Shown: piece by piece, positions 59,676 through 64,000 of the stretch | Layout: each line of letters begins with the position of its first letter | Numbering within the stretch: the first letter of the stretch is position 1 | Source of the DNA: a bacterium | GTDB taxonomy: Bacteria; Pseudomonadota; Alphaproteobacteria; Rhodobacterales; Rhodobacteraceae | Direction: 5' to 3' | Assembly: GCA_016124195.1 (NCBI GenBank) | Contig: WGOE01000014.1 | Coordinates: 55,242 to 119,241 of the forward strand | Length of the DNA: 64,000 nt | Notes under the pieces: generated by a model | Databases searched by the model: none | What the model was told of the DNA's origin: nothing | The model's input: only the letters and a program-made list of their open reading frames with translations | Translations under genes and position numbers: made by a program

Positions 59676-60608
59676 ATGGAATTTTCCCAACTGCGCACCC
59701 TGATCCATGTGGCCGAACTTGGCAGCCTGTCCAAGGCGGCCGACCGGTTGCACATCGCCCAACCCGCCCTGTCGCGCCAGATCCGCCTGTTGGAGGAAGA
59801 GCTGGGCGTGCGCCTCTTTGACCGGCACGGGCGGGGGATGGTCGTGACCGATCAGGGGCAGGACGTGCTGCGCCACGCCCTGCGCGTGATGGCCGAACTG
59901 GAGGAAATCCGCGCCACCGTCGCGGATGAGGATGCGCCCCTGCGCGGCCATGTCGCCATCGGCATGCCGCCCACCGTGGCCGATATCCTGTCCGAGCCTC
60001 TGGTCTCGGCCTTCCGCGACACCCACCCCGAGGCGACCCTGCGCATCGTCAGCGCCTATTCCGGCTATCTTCTGGACTGGATGCATCGCGGAGAGATTGA
60101 CGCCTCGGTGCTTTACGATCCGAAATCGGCGCGGACGCTGCGCATTCAGCCGCTGCTGGAGGAGGTTCTTTTCCTGATCGGCCCGCCGGACGCGGGCCTG
60201 TCGCAGGACGTGCCGGTGGACTTCGCCGCCCTGGAAGGCCAGCGCCTGCTGCTGCCCAGTGCGGGCCACGGGTTGCGCGCCATCCTCGACAAATGGGCGG
60301 CTGAGCGAGGGTTTGCCCTGTTCGTACCGGTCGAAGCTGACAGTTATTCCACGCTGAAAGGTCTGGTCCGCGGCGGCCACGGCCAGACCATCCTGCCCCG
60401 TGCGCCAATCCATCACGATCTGGCCACGGGCAACCTCTGCGCCGCGCCCCTGCGTAACCCCGAGCCTGCGCGGCGGTTGATCCTGTCCTATCCGACCGAC
60501 CGTCCTATCCCGCGCCTCGCCCGCTTTGCCGGCCAGATCATCGCGCAGAACGTCCAGCGCATGGTCCGGCAGGACGTCTGGCCGGGCCGCCTGCCCGAAG
60601 CCCCATAA
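59676..60608 (+). CDS. LysR-family regulator
   Basis: The product has 310 residues. The N-terminal winged helix is classical (MEFSQLRTLIHVAELGSLSKAADRLHIAQPALSRQIRLLEEELGVRLF), followed by a two-lobed substrate-binding domain (AIGMPPTVADILSEPLVSAFRDTHPEATLRI). It resembles the Nac/CbbR-like group with no special marks. It is divergent from the seven-gene decarboxylase operon and 83 bases upstream of the acyl-CoA dehydrogenase gene, so it can control both sets. The co-inducer is unknown. Confidence 0.92.
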   Translation: MEFSQLRTLIHVAELGSLSKAADRLHIAQPALSRQIRLLEEELGVRLFDRHGRGMVVTDQGQDVLRHALRVMAELEEIRATVADEDAPLRGHVAIGMPPTVADILSEPLVSAFRDTHPEATLRIVSAYSGYLLDWMHRGEIDASVLYDPKSARTLRIQPLLEEVLFLIGPPDAGLSQDVPVDFAALEGQRLLLPSAGHGLRAILDKWAAERGFALFVPVEADSYSTLKGLVRGGHGQTILPRAPIHHDLATGNLCAAPLRNPEPARRLILSYPTDRPIPRLARFAGQIIAQNVQRMVRQDVWPGRLPEAP

Positions 60609-60691
60609 GATCGCGCTATAGCTGATCTGTCAGATCGTTCTTTGTCGGCATGGCTGAAACCTGTCATTCAGGGCGAAAGGAAGGGGCACCC

Positions 60692-61843
60692 ATGACCGAA
60701 ACCTATCCCGAAATCCGCGAGGCGGTGGCGAAGCTCTGCGCGAAGTTTCCCGGCGACTACTGGCGCAAGCTGGACCGCGGGATGGACTATCCGCAGGCCT
60801 TCGTCGATGCCCTGACCGAGGCCGGCTGGCTTGCCGTCCTGATCCCGGAAGAATACGGCGGTGCGGGCCTGCCCCTGTCGGCGGCGGCTGCGGTGCTGGA
60901 GGAAATGCAGCGCGCCGGCTGCAACGGCGGGGCCTGCCATGCGCAGATGTATACGATGGGCACCCTTCTGCGGCATGGATCTGACGCGCAGAAGGCGAAA
61001 TACCTGCCGCAGATCGCCAGCGGCGCCTTGCGGCTGCAGGCCTTCGGCGTGACCGAACCGACCTCCGGCACCGACACCGGCGCGCTGAAGACCACCGCCC
61101 GGCTCGACGGCGATCACTACGTCATCAACGGGCAAAAGATCTGGACCAGCCGGGCCGCGCAGTCCGACCTGATGCTGCTGTTGGCCCGGACAACTCCTCT
61201 GGCCGAGGGGATGAAGAAGACCGAGGGTCTTTCGGTGATCCTGGTCGACATGGCCGCGGCCAAGGGCCAAGGTCTGACGATCCGCCCGATCCGCACCATG
61301 ATGAACCACGCCACGACCGAGGTGTTCTTTGACAACCTGCACGTGCCAGCCGAAAACCTGATCGGCGAAGAGGGCCGCGGCTTCCGCTATATCCTGTCGG
61401 GCATGAATGCCGAACGCATCCTGATCGCCGCCGAATGTGTGGGCGATGCGAAATGGTTCATCGACAAGGCGGTCGGCTATGCCAAGGACCGCCACGTCTT
61501 CGGCCGCGCCATCGGCCAGAACCAGGGCATCCAGTTCCCGCTGGCCAAGGCTTACGCCAACATGCGCGCCGCCGAGTTGATGGTGCGCGAGGCGCTGGCG
61601 CTGTATGAGGCGGGCCAGAACCCCGGCGCCGAGGCGAACATGGCCAAGATGCTGGCCGCCGACGCCAGTTTCGAAGCCGCCAATGCCTGCATCCAGACCC
61701 ACGGCGGCTTTGGCTTTGCCGAAGAATTCGACATCGAGCGCAAGTTCCGCGAGACGCGGCTTTACCAGGTGGCGCCGATTTCAACCAACCTGATCCTGTC
61801 CTATCTGGCCGAGCATGTGCTGGGCCTGCCCCGCAGCTATTAG
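60692..61843 (+). CDS. Acyl-CoA dehydrogenase
   Basis: The product has 383 residues from the ATG at 60692 (GGAAGGGG upstream). Standard motifs are GVTEPTSGTDTGALKTTARLDGDHYVINGQKIWTS (FAD and substrate contacts), LSGMNAERILIAAECVGDAKWFIDKAV, GRAIGQNQGIQFPLAKAYANM and the C-terminal IQTHGGFGFAEEFDIERKFRE. It oxidises an acyl-CoA to the 2-enoyl-CoA and passes electrons to an electron-transfer flavoprotein. It is first in a three-gene operon with a CoA-transferase and a hydratase-like gene; the acyl group could be a short dicarboxylate such as methylsuccinyl, which is inference. Confidence 0.92.
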   Translation: MTETYPEIREAVAKLCAKFPGDYWRKLDRGMDYPQAFVDALTEAGWLAVLIPEEYGGAGLPLSAAAAVLEEMQRAGCNGGACHAQMYTMGTLLRHGSDAQKAKYLPQIASGALRLQAFGVTEPTSGTDTGALKTTARLDGDHYVINGQKIWTSRAAQSDLMLLLARTTPLAEGMKKTEGLSVILVDMAAAKGQGLTIRPIRTMMNHATTEVFFDNLHVPAENLIGEEGRGFRYILSGMNAERILIAAECVGDAKWFIDKAVGYAKDRHVFGRAIGQNQGIQFPLAKAYANMRAAELMVREALALYEAGQNPGAEANMAKMLAADASFEAANACIQTHGGFGFAEEFDIERKFRETRLYQVAPISTNLILSYLAEHVLGLPRSY

Positions 61844-61852
61844 GAGAAGCCC

Positions 61853-62971
61853 ATGTCCGAAGGCGCCCTGTCGGGCCTGTTGGTGGTGGCGCTGGAACAG
61901 GCGGTGGCGGCCCCCCTCTGCACCGTGCGGCTGGCCGATGCCGGCGCCCGCGTCATCAAGGTGGAACGCGAAGGCGGCGAGACGGCGCGCGCCTACGACA
62001 GCGCCGTGCACGGCCAAAGCGCCTATTTCGTCTGGCTGAACCGCGGCAAGGAAAGCGCTGTGCTGGACCTCAAGGGCCCGGACCTCGCGCTTTTCCATGC
62101 CATGCTGGAACGGGCCGACGTGCTGGTGCAGAACCTCATCCCGGGCGCCCTGCCTCGCCTGGGGCTGACGCCAGAGGTGATCGCCGCCCGCTTCCCGCGC
62201 CTGATCGCCCTGTCGATCAACGGCTATGGCCAGGACACGCCCTACGCCCCGATGCGAGCCTATGACATGCTGGTGCAGGCCGAAAGCGGCATCTGTTCGG
62301 TGACCGGCACGCCCGACACGCCCTGCAAGATCGGGGTTTCCGCCGCCGACATCGCCACCGGGATGAACGCCCATGCCGCCGTTCTGGAGGCGCTGATCGA
62401 GCGCGCCAAGACCGGCCGCGGCAAGCAGATCGAGATCGCCATGTTCGATGGCATGGCAGACTGGATGGCGGTTCCGCTCTTGCATCACGAATATGGCCAG
62501 CGCGAAACCCGGCGCCACGGCCTGTCGCACGCCGCGATCTATCCCTACCGGCCCTTTGCCTGCGCCGATGGCACCCTGATCGTCGCCATCCAAAGCAACG
62601 CCGAATGGCAGAGGTTCTGCAGCACGCTGAGCCGCCCGGACCTCGCCCTGCGCGAGGATTTCGCGACGAACGAACGGCGCGTCGCCAACCGTCGGGCGCT
62701 GGACAGCGAACTGGATCCGCTTTTTGCCGCGCTGACGATCGCCGGGGCCATCGCCCGGATGGAGGCCGCCGCCATCGCCTGGGGCCGCCAGACCGAGGTG
62801 CGCGACCTTGGCCACCACCCCGCCGTGCGCCGGGTCGAGGTGCAGACCCCGACCGCAACGATCTCTGTGCCGCGTCCCGCCGGGCGCGACGCCGGCTTCC
62901 GCCCCGGCCCGGTCCCGGCCCTTGGCGCGCAGACCGAGGCGATCCGCCGCGAATTTGGCGGGGCGCGCTGA
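61853..62971 (+). CDS. CaiB/BaiF-family CoA-transferase
   Basis: The product has 372 residues, the normal length of family III CoA-transferases. Motifs are GLLVVALEQAVAAPLCTVRLADAGARVIKVER at the start, FVWLNRGKESAVLDLK, and the catalytic Asp in IEIAMFDGMADWMA. It moves CoA between carboxylic acids, or between two carboxyl groups of one diacid as in mesaconyl-CoA C1-C4 transferase. It begins 9 bases after the acyl-CoA dehydrogenase stop and is directly followed by the hydratase-like gene, so it probably activates the acid substrate of this operon. Confidence 0.92.
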   Translation: MSEGALSGLLVVALEQAVAAPLCTVRLADAGARVIKVEREGGETARAYDSAVHGQSAYFVWLNRGKESAVLDLKGPDLALFHAMLERADVLVQNLIPGALPRLGLTPEVIAARFPRLIALSINGYGQDTPYAPMRAYDMLVQAESGICSVTGTPDTPCKIGVSAADIATGMNAHAAVLEALIERAKTGRGKQIEIAMFDGMADWMAVPLLHHEYGQRETRRHGLSHAAIYPYRPFACADGTLIVAIQSNAEWQRFCSTLSRPDLALREDFATNERRVANRRALDSELDPLFAALTIAGAIARMEAAAIAWGRQTEVRDLGHHPAVRRVEVQTPTATISVPRPAGRDAGFRPGPVPALGAQTEAIRREFGGAR

Positions 62972-63775
62972 ATGGATCTGGATCATCTGCGCCAGTGGAT
63001 CGGCCGGGAAGAGGTGAGCGAGGATATCCTGACGCCCGCCCTGATCGCCCGCTTCAACGCAACCTTCGACCGCAGCGATGCAGAGCCGGCGCTGATCCAC
63101 CTCTGCCTCTGCCTGCCCCATGCCCCCACGGCAACGCTGGGGCCCGATGGCCACCCCCTGCGCGGCGGCTTCCTGCCGCCGGTACCCTTGCAGCGCCGGA
63201 TGTGGGCCGGCGGCAGTTTCACCTTCGCGGCGCCCATCCGCCCCCTTGAACCCGTCCAGCGCCGCTCTCGCATCGTCGATGTCACCGGCAAGACCGGCCA
63301 AAGCGGCCCGCTGTGCTTTGTCACGGTCGAACATGCGTTGACGCAGGGCGGCGCGCTGCGGGTCACCGAACGGCACGACATCGTCTACCGCGATCCCGCG
63401 CCCGCGCCGCCGCCCGGCCCCGCCGCGCCCTCGGGCACCGTTTCGCGCCGGGTTTCCGCCTCGGCGACCCTGCTCTTTCGCTATTCGGCCCTCACGTTCA
63501 ACGCGCACCGTATCCACTACGACGCGCCCTATGCCACGCAAGAGGAGGCCTATCCCGGCATTGTCATCCACGGCCCGATGCAGGCCACGCTCCTTTGCCA
63601 GTTGGCGCAGGATCTGAAGGGGGCACGACCCCGCCGCTTCGACTTTCGCAGCCGGGCGCCCTTGTTCGGCCCGTCGGACTTCATCCTCAACGCCGAGGAA
63701 ACACCCGAGGGCATGCGGCTCTGGACCGCGGCCCCGGGCGGCCCCGTCGCGATGGAGGCCACGGCGCGCTGGTGA
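62972..63775 (+). CDS. Mesaconyl-CoA C4 hydratase / HTD2-like hotdog dehydratase
   Basis: The product has 267 residues with no base between its start and the previous stop. It has two hotdog halves: an N-terminal FAS1-type dehydratase half (LPHAPTATLGPDGHPLRGGFLPPVPLQRRMWAGGSF) and a C-terminal MaoC-like half with the conserved LTFNAHRIHYDAPYA motif and the catalytic Asp/His. These features match mesaconyl-C4-CoA hydratase and the mitochondrial HTD2 family. With the CaiB transferase and acyl-CoA dehydrogenase it suggests conversion of a branched or short dicarboxylate through an enoyl-CoA to a hydroxyacyl-CoA. Confidence 0.85.
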   Translation: MDLDHLRQWIGREEVSEDILTPALIARFNATFDRSDAEPALIHLCLCLPHAPTATLGPDGHPLRGGFLPPVPLQRRMWAGGSFTFAAPIRPLEPVQRRSRIVDVTGKTGQSGPLCFVTVEHALTQGGALRVTERHDIVYRDPAPAPPPGPAAPSGTVSRRVSASATLLFRYSALTFNAHRIHYDAPYATQEEAYPGIVIHGPMQATLLCQLAQDLKGARPRRFDFRSRAPLFGPSDFILNAEETPEGMRLWTAAPGGPVAMEATARW

Positions 63776-63986
63776 TGGTGCAGCCAGTCCGGACCGTGGC
63801 CGCACAGGCCGTCACGCCATCCGCCGGCAGAACTTTCGCCCCGCAGCCCTGCGCGCGGACTGAGGTTGATACAAATCGGCGCTGGCGGATGCAATATCGC
63901 CGGGGTTGCGGCCGGTAGTGTTTTCGGCATGCCCGGGCCGGATGAATGGCGGATTGCGGGCTCCACGCAGCCAATGGGAGATCGCC

Positions 63987-64000
63987 ATGCCGACCGCCAG
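63987..64000 (+). CDS. Possible start of a truncated gene
   Basis: An ATG at 63987 is preceded by GGGAG with a 6-base gap, a normal ribosome site, and the frame stays open (M-P-T-A) to the window edge. Only five codons are visible, so the product cannot be named. The 211 bases before it contain no gene I can support. Confidence 0.35.

Noticed and set aside
61781..63805. 674-codon open frame on the minus strand opposite the CaiB and hydratase-like genes
   Set aside because: An antisense shadow of GC-rich coding DNA; no motif and an implausible composition.
1..64000. CRISPR array, tRNA or rRNA genes, integrase or transposase
   Set aside because: No regularly spaced repeats, cloverleaf sequences, rRNA segments or recombinase motifs were noticed. 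A tRNA or CRISPR scan would be the decisive check.

Overview
The window reads as high-GC alphaproteobacterial DNA, most likely from the Rhodobacteraceae. The pointers are a ccoNOQP operon, a bgsBA-type beta-glucan synthase pair, ATGA gene overlaps throughout, and many ABC uptake and catabolic operons. There is no rRNA, tRNA, ribosomal or replication gene, so this is accessory, metabolically oriented DNA. Whether it lies on a chromosome or a megaplasmid cannot be decided from the sequence.

Layout. (a) 1-3756: the end of a sugar ABC operon (two permeases and a tandem-domain ATPase) with a mandelate-racemase-family dehydratase. (b) 4097-7556: two convergent winged-helix regulators, one a solo DNA-binding domain and one a 917-residue STAND-type ATPase. 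(c) 7788-10646: a second, complete sugar ABC operon. (d) 11514-24133: an envelope/stress island. It holds a cytosolic and an exported chloroperoxidase-type hydrolase, two Tat-exported metallo-beta-lactamase-fold enzymes, DUF6130, an SDR, DUF302, a SLAC1/TehA channel, a thioredoxin-NhaA fusion, a flavin-binding split-barrel protein, a secreted alpha/beta hydrolase and an AraC regulator. (e) 24567-28777: a solo cache-HAMP membrane protein facing a bgsBA-like exopolysaccharide pair. (f) 29340-30798: two small ferredoxin-like-fold proteins divergent from an ArsR regulator. (g) 30876-37129: nsrR-ccoNOQP-small protein-DUF2189-ccoS, divergent from a group III truncated haemoglobin and a frameshifted DUF6522 gene.

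(h) 37787-49391: a hydroxyproline catabolic region. It contains a D-hydroxyproline dehydrogenase, 4-hydroxyproline epimerase, an aconitase-X cis-3-hydroxyproline dehydratase, a second proline-racemase-family protein with a Ser/Thr active site, a complete branched-chain-type ABC transporter, a DapA-family deaminase and a GntR/FCD regulator. (i) 49485-53711: proline/arginine-linked genes (ProC-like reductase, DUF1989, Lrp/AsnC, ornithine cyclodeaminase, arginase). Region (h) feeds 2-oxoglutarate and proline, and region (i) converts arginine to ornithine to proline. (j) 53875-59582: a tight seven-gene operon (two-subunit ThDP decarboxylase, aldehyde dehydrogenase, FAD amino-acid oxidase, SDR, VOC protein, LamB/YcsF protein). 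It diverges from a LysR regulator that leads a second operon of acyl-CoA dehydrogenase, CaiB CoA-transferase and mesaconyl-CoA-hydratase-like genes. The substrate of this last locus is unknown, and it is the best candidate here for an undescribed pathway.

All calls come from reading the sequence and family knowledge; no database search was run.
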